Source: Lachnospiraceae bacterium (GTDB lineage: Bacteria > Bacillota > Clostridia > Lachnospirales > Lachnospiraceae). From it: a stretch of DNA of 59,468 bases. The translations under genes and the position numbers were made by a program. The notes beneath the pieces were generated by a model. The model was not told where the DNA came from, ran no database searches, and saw only the letters and a list, made by a program, of their open reading frames with translations. The DNA lies in contig JAAWKU010000003.1 in assembly GCA_022797535.1 (NCBI GenBank), forward strand, positions 1-59,468, written 5' to 3'. Positions 9,694 through 18,795 of this stretch are shown in pieces (the stretch's first letter is position 1; every line of letters begins with the position of its first letter).

Positions 9694-11382
9694 ATGATAG
9701 TAGGAATTGATTTGGGAACAACTAACAGCCTGGTGGCATATTTTTCGGAGGAAGGCCCGAAGATCATCCCCAATCGACTGGGCAGGAACCTGACCCCCTC
9801 GGTGGTCAGCGTGGACGAGGAAGGTAATGTTTATGTGGGGGAGACCGCCCGGGAACGCATGAGCCTGTACCCGGATACGGTGGCCGGCGCTTTTAAGCGC
9901 AGCATGGGCACGGAGAGGCAGTATAACTTAAGCGGTCATATGTACAGACCGGAGGAGCTTTCCAGCTTTGTGCTGCGCTCCCTGAAGGAGGATGCGGAGA
10001 CCTATCTGGGGGAGGAGGTTACGGAGGCGGTGATCAGCGTTCCCGCGTACTTTGACGACAAGCGCCGGAAAGCCACCAAGCGGGCCGGGGAACTGGCAGG
10101 GCTGAAGGTGGAACGCATGATTTCGGAACCCACGGCGGCGGCGGTGGCCTATGGCCTGTATGACAAGACCCGGGATACCAAATTCCTGGTATTTGATCTG
10201 GGGGGAGGCACTTTTGACGTGTCCATATTGGAATTGTATCACAATATCCTGGAGGTTCGCGCCGTGGCAGGGGACAATTATCTGGGCGGCGAAGATTTCA
10301 CGGAGGTGATGAGCAAGCTGTTTATGCAAAAGCAGAAGCTGGCCATGAGCAGTCTGTCCGAGAAGGAACAGGTGCGTCTGTATAAGCAGGCGGAGAAGGC
10401 AAAATGCGCCGTCAGCGGCAGCGACCGCATTGTCATGAAATGCCTGATTGATGAGAAGGAACTGGAGACAGAGATCAAATATAAGGAATATGAGGACGCC
10501 TGCGAGGAACTTTTGAACAAGATCCGGGAGCCGGTGAAAAAGAGCCTGTCTGACGCAGGCCTGAAGCTGGGGGATATCGACGAGATCCTGTTGATCGGCG
10601 GCGCCACCAGACTGTCCGTGATCAGGGATTTCCTGATCCGGCTGTTCCGTAAATTCCCGGACACCAATATGAACCCGGACGAAGCAGTGGCGCTGGGAGC
10701 CGCGGTGCATGCCGCCATGAAGGAGCGCCGGGAAGAGGTGAAGGAAGTCATTCTGACAGACGTGTGCTCCTTTACCCTGGGCACGGAAGTGGTGGTGGAG
10801 TACGAGGAGGGGAAATTTGAGGACGGGCGTTTCTGCCCCATCATTGAGCGCAATACTGTGATCCCTGCCAGCCACACGGAGCGTATGTACACCGTCCGGG
10901 ACAATCAGGATAAGGTACGGGTCCGGGTACTTCAGGGGGAGAGCCGTTTTGCCCGGAACAATCTGTATCTGGGGGAGATGACCATCGACCTGCCCAAGGC
11001 CCCCAGGGGACAGGAGTCCGTGGACGTGACCTACACTTATGACATCAACTCCCTGTTGGAGGTGGAGGTGAAAGTGGTGTCCACGGGCCTGAGCCAGAAA
11101 ATGATCATCAAGGGAGTGGATAACACCATGACGGACGAGGAGATCGCCCGGCGCATGGAGGAACTGGCCTACCTGAAGATCCAGCCCAGAGATCAGGAGG
11201 AGAACCGCCTGGTGCTTTTGCGGGCGGAGCGCATGTACGAGGAATCCCTGGGCGACAAGCGCAGGAATCTGGATCATTATATCAACCGCTTTGAGGCAGC
11301 CCTGAAAGCAGGCGATCACCAGGAGATTGCGGATACCCGCCGGGAACTGTCGGATTTCCTGGATGAGGACGAGGATCTGTAG
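9694..11382 (+). CDS. Hsp70-family chaperone (HscC/DnaK-like)
   Basis: An ATP-dependent chaperone of 562 residues, shorter than DnaK (about 610-640) mainly at the C-terminal lid. The ATPase domain shows phosphate 1 GIDLGTTNS (residues 4-12), [16 protein letters not shown], the phosphate 2 segment [15 protein letters not shown] and the adenosine motif [16 protein letters not shown] short substrate-binding beta sandwich and helical tail follow. I start it at the ATG at 9694, preceded by AAGAGGAAA, because the Hsp70 N-terminus begins there. It follows the J/TPR gene by 118 bp, a gap filled by a structured repeat. The dnaK/grpE/dnaJ cluster is elsewhere, so this is an accessory Hsp70. Confidence 0.93.
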   Translation: MIVGIDLGTTNSLVAYFSEEGPKIIPNRLGRNLTPSVVSVDEEGNVYVGETARERMSLYPDTVAGAFKRSMGTERQYNLSGHMYRPEELSSFVLRSLKEDAETYLGEEVTEAVISVPAYFDDKRRKATKRAGELAGLKVERMISEPTAAAVAYGLYDKTRDTKFLVFDLGGGTFDVSILELYHNILEVRAVAGDNYLGGEDFTEVMSKLFMQKQKLAMSSLSEKEQVRLYKQAEKAKCAVSGSDRIVMKCLIDEKELETEIKYKEYEDACEELLNKIREPVKKSLSDAGLKLGDIDEILLIGGATRLSVIRDFLIRLFRKFPDTNMNPDEAVALGAAVHAAMKERREEVKEVILTDVCSFTLGTEVVVEYEEGKFEDGRFCPIIERNTVIPASHTERMYTVRDNQDKVRVRVLQGESRFARNNLYLGEMTIDLPKAPRGQESVDVTYTYDINSLLEVEVKVVSTGLSQKMIIKGVDNTMTDEEIARRMEELAYLKIQPRDQEENRLVLLRAERMYEESLGDKRRNLDHYINRFEAALKAGDHQEIADTRRELSDFLDEDEDL

Positions 11383-11447
11383 GAGATGCAGGGCCGAAGG
11401 CAAACTGAGCGGAAGGCAGACAGAGCCGAAGGCCGGCAGAAATAAGG

Positions 11448-11476
11448 TTGACAAGTCCCGGGATTATATCTATAAT
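11448..11476 (+). promoter_or_regulatory. Consensus sigma-A promoter of alaS
   Basis: A perfect TTGACA (11448-11453) and a perfect TATAAT (11471-11476) stand 17 bp apart, about 60 bp before the alaS start codon. No T-box antiterminator sequence follows, so expression looks strong and constitutive. Confidence 0.88.
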
Positions 11477-11537
11477 AACGTAGATTATGAATCTTTTGAA
11501 GATACAGAGATAATAGAAGAGTTTGGAGGAAAACATC

Positions 11538-14195
11538 ATGAAGGCATATGGTGTAAATGAGTTACGTAGAATTTATCTCGACTTTTTTGAGAGCAAAGAG
11601 CATCTGAAAATGAAGAGTTTTTCTCTGGTGCCGCCCCACACGGACAAGAGTCTGCTGCTGATCGGCGCTGGCATGGCCCCGTTAAAGCCTTACTTCACGG
11701 GCCAGGAGATCCCCCCCAGCAGGCGCGTGACCACCTGCCAGAAGTGCATGCGTACCACCGATATTGAGTATGTGGGCAAAACGGCCCGCCATCTGACGTT
11801 CTTTGAGATGCTGGGCAACTTTTCCTTCGGGGATTACTTCAAACATGAAGCCATCGCCTGGAGCTGGGAATTCCTTACAAAGACCATCGGTATGGATCCC
11901 GACAGGCTCTATCCTTCCATTTACGGGGAGGACGAGGAGGCTTTCGAGATCTGGACCAGGGAGATCGGCGTTCCGGCGGAAAAGATCACCCGCTTTTACC
12001 GGGACGAGAACGGCGACTGTGATAACTTCTGGGAGCACGGCGCAGGCCCCTGCGGTCCCTGCTCGGAGATCTATTACGACCGGGGAGAGAAGTACGGCTG
12101 CGGCAGGCCTGACTGCAAAGTGGGCTGCGACTGCGACCGTTTTATGGAAGTTTGGAACAATGTATTCACTCAGTTTGAGAGCGATGGAAAGGGCCATTAT
12201 CAGGAACTTTCCCAGAAAAATATTGACACCGGCATGGGCCTGGAGCGCCTGGCCGTGGTGGTGCAGGATGTGGACTCCGTTTTTGACATAGACACCATGA
12301 AAGCCATTCGGGACCGAATCTGCCAGATCGCCGGGGTCACTTACCAGACGGAGGAGGCTGTGGATGTGTCCGTGCGGCTGATCACCGACCATATCCGTTC
12401 CGCAACTTTCATGATCAGCGACGGCATCCTGCCCTCCAACGAAGGCCGGGGCTATGTGCTGCGCCGTCTGATCCGCCGGGCGGCCCGCCACGGCAGACTG
12501 CTGGGGGTCTCCGGCAAGTTCCTGGCGGATCTGAGCCGGACAGTGATCGACGAGTGCCGGGACGGCTATCCGGAACTGGAGGAGAAGAGCGAACTCATCC
12601 TGACGGTGCTGACTCAGGAGGAGGACAAATTTGACAAGACCATTGACCTGGGGCTGAGCATCCTGGCGGAGATGGAGGAGGAGATGAAGTCGGCGGGCGT
12701 GACGGAGCTGTCCGGCGAAAACGTGTTCAAACTCTATGACACCTATGGTTTCCCCGTGGATCTGACCCAGGAAATCCTGGCGGAAAAAGGATTTTCCATA
12801 GACGAGGCCGGTTTTGCCGTGTGTATGCGGCAGCAGAAGGAAATGGCTCAGAAGGCCCGCAAAGTAACCAATTATATGGGAGCGGACGTGACGGTGTACG
12901 AGTCCATTGACCCGTCTGTCACCACGGAGTTTGTGGGCTATGACAGGCTGCAGCACAATTCCCGGGTGACGGTGCTTACCACTGAGACGGAACTGGTGGA
13001 GGCTTTGACTGATGGCCAGACCGGCACCATCATCGTGGAGGAGACCCCCTTTTATGCTACCATGGGCGGCCAGAACGGGGATACCGGCGTGATTACCACG
13101 GCGGACGGCAGCTTTGAGGTGAAGGACACTGTGAAGCTGATGGGCGGCAAGGTGGGTCACATCGGCATGGTGACAGGCGGTATGATTAAGGTGGGAGACA
13201 GGGTCACTCTCACGGTGGAATCGGGACGCAGAAGCGACACCTGTAAAAACCACAGTGCCACCCATCTGCTGCAGAAGGCTCTGCGGGAGGTACTGGGAAC
13301 CCATGTGGAGCAGTCCGGTTCCTATGTGGACGGGGAGAGACTGCGGTTTGACTTTACCCATTTCGCGGCCATGACTGCGGAGGAACTGGCCCGGGTAGAG
13401 GCCATGGTGAATGAAAAAATCGAAGAGAACATCCCGGTGGACACTCAGGTGATGGACATCGAGGAGGCCAGAAAGACCGGCGCCATGGCCCTGTTTGGAG
13501 AGAAGTACGGCGAAAAGGTCCGGGTGGTTCGGATGGGGGATTTCTCCGTGGAACTCTGCGGTGGTACCCATGTGGCCAACACGGGAAATATCGGCAGCTT
13601 CAAGATTTTGTCCGAGAACGGCGTGGCGGCAGGGGTGCGCCGTATCGAAGCGTTGACAGGAAAAGGCGTGTTGGCGTATTATAAGAATCTGGAAAATATC
13701 ATCCAGGAGGCGGCCAGGACTTTGAAGGCTGCTCCTGGCAACCTGGTGGAGAAGTGCGGGCATCTGATGGCAGACCTGAAATCCCTGCACGGGGAACTGG
13801 AATCTCTGAAGAGCAAGGCAGCCAAGGATGCTTTGGGCGATGTGATGAATCAGGTACAGGAGATTAGGGGCGTGAAGCTGCTTTCCGCCAGTGTGGACGG
13901 TGTGGACATGAACGGTCTGCGCGACCTGGGTGACCAGCTGAAGGACAAGCTGGTTGAGGGCGTGGTAGTACTGATCTCCAGCCTGGAGGGCAAGGTGAAC
14001 ATGGTTGCCATGGCCACCGACGGGGCACAGAAGGCAGGCGCCCATGCGGGCAACCTGATTAAGGGCATCGCTCCTCTGGTGGGCGGAGGAGGAGGCGGCC
14101 GTCCCGGTATGGCCCAGGCCGGCGGCAAGAACCCGGCAGGGATCCCGGAGGCGGTGGCGGAGGCCGCCAAAGTGTTGGAAAGCCAGTTGGGTTAG
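11538..14195 (+). CDS. alaS: Alanyl-tRNA synthetase
   Basis: Charges tRNA-Ala and clears mischarged Ser/Gly. The 885-residue length is typical. The catalytic domain begins MKAYGVNELRRIYLDFF, with motif 2 around MRTTDIEYVGKTARHLTFFEMLGNFSF as separate conserved blocks. The editing domain carries the zinc-site histidines in HSATHLLQKAL (about residue 571) and CGGTH (about residue 673). The C-terminal DHHA1-type region includes the glycine run GGGGGGRPGMAQAGG. The start is the ATG at 11538, with GGAGGA 7 nt upstream; a longer open frame begins 15 bp earlier but lacks a ribosome site. A hairpin terminator follows. Confidence 0.97.
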   Translation: MKAYGVNELRRIYLDFFESKEHLKMKSFSLVPPHTDKSLLLIGAGMAPLKPYFTGQEIPPSRRVTTCQKCMRTTDIEYVGKTARHLTFFEMLGNFSFGDYFKHEAIAWSWEFLTKTIGMDPDRLYPSIYGEDEEAFEIWTREIGVPAEKITRFYRDENGDCDNFWEHGAGPCGPCSEIYYDRGEKYGCGRPDCKVGCDCDRFMEVWNNVFTQFESDGKGHYQELSQKNIDTGMGLERLAVVVQDVDSVFDIDTMKAIRDRICQIAGVTYQTEEAVDVSVRLITDHIRSATFMISDGILPSNEGRGYVLRRLIRRAARHGRLLGVSGKFLADLSRTVIDECRDGYPELEEKSELILTVLTQEEDKFDKTIDLGLSILAEMEEEMKSAGVTELSGENVFKLYDTYGFPVDLTQEILAEKGFSIDEAGFAVCMRQQKEMAQKARKVTNYMGADVTVYESIDPSVTTEFVGYDRLQHNSRVTVLTTETELVEALTDGQTGTIIVEETPFYATMGGQNGDTGVITTADGSFEVKDTVKLMGGKVGHIGMVTGGMIKVGDRVTLTVESGRRSDTCKNHSATHLLQKALREVLGTHVEQSGSYVDGERLRFDFTHFAAMTAEELARVEAMVNEKIEENIPVDTQVMDIEEARKTGAMALFGEKYGEKVRVVRMGDFSVELCGGTHVANTGNIGSFKILSENGVAAGVRRIEALTGKGVLAYYKNLENIIQEAARTLKAAPGNLVEKCGHLMADLKSLHGELESLKSKAAKDALGDVMNQVQEIRGVKLLSASVDGVDMNGLRDLGDQLKDKLVEGVVVLISSLEGKVNMVAMATDGAQKAGAHAGNLIKGIAPLVGGGGGGRPGMAQAGGKNPAGIPEAVAEAAKVLESQLG

Positions 14196-14282
14196 TTATT
14201 CTGCCCTAACCAGCCGGTCAATGGAAATACTGGCCTGGCTATATAAAAGGATGCGGACAGATATAAGAAACATGCTATGAAA

Positions 14283-14313
14283 GGGCGAAAGCACTCGTTG
14301 CTTTCGCTCTTTT
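14283..14313 (+). terminator. Rho-independent terminator after alaS
   Basis: GCGAAAGCA (14285-14293) pairs perfectly with TGCTTTCGC (14299-14307) around loop CTCGT, is extended by two weaker pairs, and is followed by TCTTTT. It closes the alaS transcript and marks the left edge of the accessory region. Confidence 0.85.
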
Positions 14314-14371
14314 GGATGTGATATAAACAGGAGGCAAACTCTGTTGATAATGATTTATAGGGAGGTTTTAT

Positions 14372-14782
14372 ATGCAGTTTACGATCAAAGAATATTTGAT
14401 GTATAACGAAGGAGAAATTCTAAATCTATACGATAGTGTTGGTTGGACAAATTATACCTCAAATCCTTCTATCCTAACAAATGCCTATAAACATTCATTG
14501 AAAATATTGGGAGCATACGATGGAGATAGATTGGTTGGCATTATACGGGTAGTGGGAGATGGGTATTCGACGGTCTATATCCAAGATATTATCGTATTGC
14601 CAGAATATCAACGAAAAGGTATTGGCACATTGCTGCTGGAACAAATACTCTTGGAATACAAGAATGTTTATCAAAAAGTACTGGTGACTGACAATACAGA
14701 AAAAACCATTCAGTTTTATAAATCAGCAGGGTTTATGATGGATACTGATATAGATTGTAGAGCTTTTTTGAAAATCTATTGA
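14372..14782 (+). CDS. GNAT-family N-acetyltransferase
   Basis: A 136-residue single-domain GNAT enzyme that would transfer an acetyl group from acetyl-CoA to an unknown small molecule or protein. The acetyl-CoA loop is seen in VLPEYQRKGIGTLLLEQIL (residues 73-91, Q/RxxGxG/A type), followed by the beta-bulge strand and NTEKTIQFYKSAGF near the C-terminus. GGGAGG precedes the start. The gene is visibly richer in A/T, with A- and T-ending codons, than alaS or the housekeeping genes around it, which suggests recent acquisition. The substrate cannot be inferred. Confidence 0.88.
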   Translation: MQFTIKEYLMYNEGEILNLYDSVGWTNYTSNPSILTNAYKHSLKILGAYDGDRLVGIIRVVGDGYSTVYIQDIIVLPEYQRKGIGTLLLEQILLEYKNVYQKVLVTDNTEKTIQFYKSAGFMMDTDIDCRAFLKIY

Positions 14783-14801
14783 ATATGGCTTAGCTTGAAC
14801 G

Positions 14802-14885
14802 ATGGGCAAAGGTTTCAACCTCAAAGAGATGGCCAAAAATAACCTGGAGCGGATTTTGGGCGTGACGGAGAGAGAAAAATCGTGA
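14802..14885 (+). pseudogene. Fragment resembling the N-terminus of an element-borne ParB-like protein
   Basis: A 27-codon open frame, MGKGFNLKEMAKNNLERILG and seven more residues, ends at a TGA. Its start resembles the N-terminus of ParB/Spo0J-like partition proteins often carried by integrative elements of Clostridia. Nothing after the stop continues the family in any frame I could follow. I read it as the scar of a larger mobile element that brought in the neighbouring GNAT and Bce-type genes. The similarity is short and from memory. Confidence 0.35.
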
Positions 14886-14921
14886 CCGCCAACAGGAGGC
14901 GCGGTGACAATTTTTCTCTCT
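14869..14921. repeat. Long imperfect inverted repeat at the edge of the Bce region
   Basis: GAGAGAAAAATCGTGACCGC (14870-14889) and GCGGTGACAATTTTTCTCTC (14901-14920) are inverted copies with only two mismatches and an 11-nt loop. It spans the stop codon of the ParB-like fragment. It could be a bidirectional terminator stem or a mobile-element end; neither reading is proven. Confidence 0.6.
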
Positions 14922-14950
14922 GGGAGTAACAGCAGACGCCGGAGGAGACT

Positions 14951-14981
14951 TAAAAAACCGGGTGCAGGTGCGTTCGGTTTT
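14951..14981 (-). terminator. Terminator of the minus-strand Bce-type operon
   Basis: On the minus strand AAAACCG (14981-14975) pairs with CGGTTTT (14960-14954) around a 14-nt loop and runs into further T residues. It lies 15 bp beyond the permease stop codon, where the operon should end. Confidence 0.6.
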
Positions 14982-14995
14982 GCAGGGGCCTGAGG

Positions 14996-16966
14996 TCATT
15001 CCGGCAACACATTGTTCTTCATGCTGATATAGGCAATTACGGTATAAACCAAGTATACCAGGAAAAACAAGCCCAACGAAACCGCTAAAATCACAGAGGG
15101 ACTGTTGGCGCCCACCAGAGTTCCTGGTTCTGTCCCGCTGCACATATCTAAGATAAAGGGAATTGCAATCAGAACCGGGGGAATCACTGGCATAAGATAG
15201 TAGACTGCAAGCTGCCGGAACAACACCTGTCGCATTTCCATGCGATCCATGCCCAGCTTGCGGAGTAATTCAAACTGGCGGTGATAGCGTCCCGCCTCGC
15301 TGAGCTGCTGGACAGTCAGAAGGGTTGCAGCGGTCAGGGCAAGCGTCAGGGCCAGATAAAAAAGCGGGAAAACCATCATTGCGGACCATGCAGCGGTGTC
15401 GGACACATTTGCGGCCTTGGAATAGAGAAGATCCCAATCATAGCTGCAGAGGTGAACCCCGTCCGCGGCCCGCTCGCCGAGAGAGAGCTGAAGTGTTTCC
15501 AACTGCTCTGGCGTAATGCTGCCGTCAGTCATCGCGGCTATCACAAAACGAAGAACCGGACGGGCCATGCAAACAGCATCCGGGACAACCAACAGGAATT
15601 GATGACCGTTGCCGTTCCAGAGATTTTGCGTGAACTGCTCCGTATAAATCCCGCCTGGAGACAGGTTTTTCCCATTCAAAGAAAGAGGCTGGCTCCATTG
15701 CCGCAGCGGTTCTTCCAAATAGGGCATACAGTGGATGATATAACGATCCGGCTCCCATTCCGCCTCCGGCAGTTCCAGCATATCCCGCAGGGCGGCGTAA
15801 TCACTGTACGCCATGAATACCGTACTGTTATCATTTTGGTCATAGCTGTACCGGTAGTATTCGGCAGTTTCCTCCAGATATGCAACCACCGAATCGTCTA
15901 CGCCCTGATAGAGCTTGTACTGCCAGGACGCAGACAGAGGAAGCTGCTGTGCTTCCATGCTTTTCCGGCACTGCTCCACATGATCCTCCTGGTCGGACAC
16001 AAACAGCAAATCAAAAGCGTCTCGTTCCAGCCGCCCCTGAAAAATGCCGTTGAACACCATTCCGCTTCCTTCCGTAAGCAGGGTAGCGGTAAAGAGCAGA
16101 GAGACCGTTGCCATGACGATTCCCATAGTTGCGAGTTTCGCTGTCAATGTGCGAAAGATCAGGAGATTCTGTCCCTGATATTTCCGCTCCGGCTTTCGCT
16201 CAAAATACGCAGGGACACCGGAGGAAAAACTGGTGAAAAATCCATAGATAAACACAATTAAACATCCTGCGCCAATCACGCCGATCAGCAATTTACCAGC
16301 GGTCATCAGCAGGATTGTTCCCACAATGCCCAGCATAATGGAAACCGCGAACATCACCCGGCGGTTCCTGCTCTTTTTCACGGCCTCCGTCTCATTCTGA
16401 CGCTCAAAGTAAATGAGGTCATAGATTTTCATTTTTTTGATGCGCTTGCGGCTCCTGATAAGCGCGAACAGATAGATGGCGGCAAAATAGGCCAGCGTCA
16501 GCCCAATGGCTTTCAAGGAGAAGTCATAACGAAAATGATACGGGACGCTGAACATGGTCAGTAGAATGGCACGGAGTACCTGATAGACCAGATTGCCCAA
16601 CGGAACGCCAAACAGCAGTGCAACACCCCCCACCAATAGATTTTCCAAAAAGAACAGACGGCTTACTTGTTTGTTTTCCAGCCCGATCAGCAGGTAGGTT
16701 CCCAATTCCCGACTACGGCGGGACAGCATAAAACCCGTTGTGTAAGACACAAGCCAGCCGATGATAAAAACCACCGCGATACTGGCCAGGGCGATCGTCA
16801 GCGTCATATTATCCAACAGTCCAGACAGTTTGTGAATTTCCTCCGAGAATACCAGACAGTTGAACGCATAAAGCATGGCACATATCATGACTACCGTAAC
16901 AAAGTAAATCAGATAATCCCCGGCCTGCCGCTTGGCGTTGCGGAGGGACAGCTTAGATAACGTCAC
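14996..16966 (-). CDS. BceB-type ABC transporter permease (FtsX family)
   Basis: The membrane part of a peptide-antibiotic detoxification ABC transporter of the BceAB type. The 656-residue protein has one N-terminal membrane helix (about 22-42), further helix groups, a large extracellular domain in the second half (with stretches such as DDSVVAYLEETAEYYRY) and FtsX-like helices at the end (about residues 540-650), the layout of BceB proteins that sense cell-wall-active peptides. I prefer the GTG start at 16966, which gives VTLSKLSLRNAKRQAGDYL, the family's usual N-terminus, with GGGGGT upstream. It overlaps the ATPase gene by 14 bp. The drug specificity cannot be read from sequence. Confidence 0.88.
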   Translation of the reverse strand: MTLSKLSLRNAKRQAGDYLIYFVTVVMICAMLYAFNCLVFSEEIHKLSGLLDNMTLTIALASIAVVFIIGWLVSYTTGFMLSRRSRELGTYLLIGLENKQVSRLFFLENLLVGGVALLFGVPLGNLVYQVLRAILLTMFSVPYHFRYDFSLKAIGLTLAYFAAIYLFALIRSRKRIKKMKIYDLIYFERQNETEAVKKSRNRRVMFAVSIMLGIVGTILLMTAGKLLIGVIGAGCLIVFIYGFFTSFSSGVPAYFERKPERKYQGQNLLIFRTLTAKLATMGIVMATVSLLFTATLLTEGSGMVFNGIFQGRLERDAFDLLFVSDQEDHVEQCRKSMEAQQLPLSASWQYKLYQGVDDSVVAYLEETAEYYRYSYDQNDNSTVFMAYSDYAALRDMLELPEAEWEPDRYIIHCMPYLEEPLRQWSQPLSLNGKNLSPGGIYTEQFTQNLWNGNGHQFLLVVPDAVCMARPVLRFVIAAMTDGSITPEQLETLQLSLGERAADGVHLCSYDWDLLYSKAANVSDTAAWSAMMVFPLFYLALTLALTAATLLTVQQLSEAGRYHRQFELLRKLGMDRMEMRQVLFRQLAVYYLMPVIPPVLIAIPFILDMCSGTEPGTLVGANSPSVILAVSLGLFFLVYLVYTVIAYISMKNNVLPE

Positions 16967-17711
16967 TGATATCACCCCCCAACAAGGCCAGCACGTCCAG
17001 TATCTCGTGGTAGAACACACTGCGGCTGCGTTCGCCCCGGAGCAGTTCATTGAACAGCCGCCCATCCTTCAAAAACAAAACCCGTTTGGCATAGCTGGCG
17101 CTGTATGCGTCATGAGTCACCATGAGGATGGTGGCGCCCATATTTTGATTCATCTGCGTCATAATCTCCAGCAGATTTTTTGATGCGCTGGAATCCAAAG
17201 CCCCGGTGGGTTCATCCGCCAGCAGCAGAGATTGTCCTGCCACCATCGCTCTGGCGCAGGCGGCCCGCTGCTTCTGTCCCCCGGACACCTGATAAGGAAA
17301 TTTGCCCAGCAGATCCCCGATGCCCAACTGAGCGGCCACTTTTTTGACTTGTTTCTGCACCCCCTTGGGGTCACTGTGGTTGAGTGTCAAGGCCAACCCG
17401 ATATTTTCCTCCAGGGTCAACGTGTCCAGAAGATTGAAGTCCTGGAACACAAAGCCCAGTTTCTCCCTGCGGAACTTCGCCAGTTCGCTGGCGGGCAGTT
17501 CCGCGATACTTTCTCCGTCCAGCAGAATGTCCCCGGCGCTGACTGTATCAATGGTGGAGATGCAGTTGAGCAGGGTGGTCTTGCCGCTGCCTGACGCACC
17601 CATGATGGCGATAAACTCGCCATCCGCCACCTCAAAACTCACCCGGTCCAGCGCCTTAGTGACGTTGTTTTTGTTTCCATAATATTTTTCAATATTTCGC
17701 ACTTGCAGCAT
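16953..17711 (-). CDS. BceA-type ABC transporter ATP-binding protein
   Basis: The ATPase that powers the adjacent permease. It has 252 residues with Walker A GASGSGKTT (about 38-46), Q-loop FVFQDFNLLD, signature VSGGQKQR, Walker B LLLADEPTGALD and switch histidine in MVTHD. The start is the ATG at 17711, with GGAGGT upstream on the minus strand; MLQVRNIEKYYGNKNN is the typical MacB/BceA N-terminus. It lies downstream of the histidine kinase gene by 73 bp and is translationally coupled to the permease. Confidence 0.94.
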   Translation of the reverse strand: MLQVRNIEKYYGNKNNVTKALDRVSFEVADGEFIAIMGASGSGKTTLLNCISTIDTVSAGDILLDGESIAELPASELAKFRREKLGFVFQDFNLLDTLTLEENIGLALTLNHSDPKGVQKQVKKVAAQLGIGDLLGKFPYQVSGGQKQRAACARAMVAGQSLLLADEPTGALDSSASKNLLEIMTQMNQNMGATILMVTHDAYSASYAKRVLFLKDGRLFNELLRGERSRSVFYHEILDVLALLGGDISDVI

Positions 17712-17783
17712 ACAGATACCTCCTTTGCCTGTTGAGGATAGCACAAAAGGAGAATCAGTTGTATCGAATTGATATTGATTTTC

Positions 17784-17799
17784 CTTACATTTTTGTAAG
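17784..17799. promoter_or_regulatory. Palindrome upstream of the Bce-type ABC genes, possible response-regulator site
   Basis: CTTACA and TGTAAG flank TTTT. The site covers the last codons and stop of the histidine kinase gene and lies 73-88 bp before the ATPase start. BceR-type regulators bind short inverted repeats of TTACA/TGTAA character ahead of their transporter genes, so this is a candidate operator. A weak extended -10 (TGCTATCCT on the minus strand) follows it. Confidence 0.35.
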
Positions 17800-18795
17800 A
17801 TTCATCTTTGCCGGAAAGTTGAGCGTCACACAGGTTCCCGTTCCCTCCGTTGATTGAATCTGCAAACCGATTTCCAAAGCGTCTGCCAGCCGTTTGCAGA
17901 GGTACAGTCCCATACCAGTGGAACCACCTCGGTTTCTCCCGTTGCTCCCGGTAAAGCCCCGATCAAAAATGCGGGGCAGTTCATGGGCGGGGATACCGAT
18001 GCCGTTGTCCCGAACGGTAAGCTGCACTCGTTGGCCCAATCTCTTGCCCCACAATTCAATAACGGGTTCCTCCCCACGATACCGGGCGGCGTTTTGCAAA
18101 AGCTGTCCCAGCATGAACGATACCCATTTTCCATCGGTGTAGATGTTGTCATGCAGATTTCCCGTTTCCAATCGGATGCCGTTTTGAATCAACAGGGTCC
18201 TGTGGGCTTGGATTGCTCCCTCGCATATCACAGAAAGGTCTATCTCGCTGATGATGAAATCCTTTTCCGGGTTTTCAGCCCTGGCATAAAACAAGGCCCG
18301 CTCCACATGGGCATCGATTTGGGCCAGCTCCTGGGACAGCTTGCGCCGTGTGCCGCTGTCTGTGTTCTGACAGATCAGTTTCGCCGCCGTGATAGGCGTT
18401 TTGATTTCATGGACCCACTGCTCGATATACTCCCGATATTCTTTTTGAGCGGCCTGTGCGTCTGACACTGCCTCAATCATGGATTTCCCGGACAGGCGCA
18501 GTAGTTCAAACAACTTACGGTCATAGAGGCTTTGCGGCTTTGGAGCGCATTCGGCAAACAGATACCGTCTGTCCAGACCGTCCATAATCGCCTGCAGTTC
18601 GTCCAGCCGACTTTTTGTCCTACAAAATTCGGTTAGCTGCTCCAACAAAAAAATCAACAGACATAGGATCAGTAAAAGTGTGACAATACCCGACTGTGTG
18701 CCTGTAATAAGCAAAAATGCAGCAACCGCAAAAAGAAGCGCGACACGGGGAATCATACGCCCCAATGCGTCAAGGATAAATTCTCCTGCCTTCAT
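17785..18795 (-). CDS. BceS-type intramembrane-sensing histidine kinase
   Basis: A 336-residue kinase with two close N-terminal membrane helices (about residues 12-30 and 34-52) and almost no extracellular loop, the sign of intramembrane-sensing kinases that take their signal from the partner ABC transporter. The H box is YIEQWVHEIKTPITAAKL with phospho-acceptor His129. The ATPase domain shows the N box LLQNAARYRGEEP, G1 RDNGIGIPAHELPRIF and G2 GSTGMGLYL. The start overlaps the regulator's stop by 4 bp (ATGA), so the pair is translationally coupled. Confidence 0.93.
   Translation of the reverse strand: MKAGEFILDALGRMIPRVALLFAVAAFLLITGTQSGIVTLLLILCLLIFLLEQLTEFCRTKSRLDELQAIMDGLDRRYLFAECAPKPQSLYDRKLFELLRLSGKSMIEAVSDAQAAQKEYREYIEQWVHEIKTPITAAKLICQNTDSGTRRKLSQELAQIDAHVERALFYARAENPEKDFIISEIDLSVICEGAIQAHRTLLIQNGIRLETGNLHDNIYTDGKWVSFMLGQLLQNAARYRGEEPVIELWGKRLGQRVQLTVRDNGIGIPAHELPRIFDRGFTGSNGRNRGGSTGMGLYLCKRLADALEIGLQIQSTEGTGTCVTLNFPAKMNLTKM

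Noticed and set aside
13555..13575. GGTGGTACC-like sequence resembling a T-box antiterminator core
   Set aside because: It is coding sequence for the CGGTH zinc motif of alaS, with no specifier stem or terminator around it. No T-box was found before glyS, alaS or thrC either.
11682..14045. A long minus-strand open frame opposite alaS
   Set aside because: The amino-acid content is His/Gln/Leu-rich without motifs, and the plus strand encodes a complete alanyl-tRNA synthetase.
14802..14885. The ParB-like frame as a functional small gene
   Set aside because: It ends after 27 codons inside a strong inverted repeat and lacks the rest of the family; a scar is more likely.
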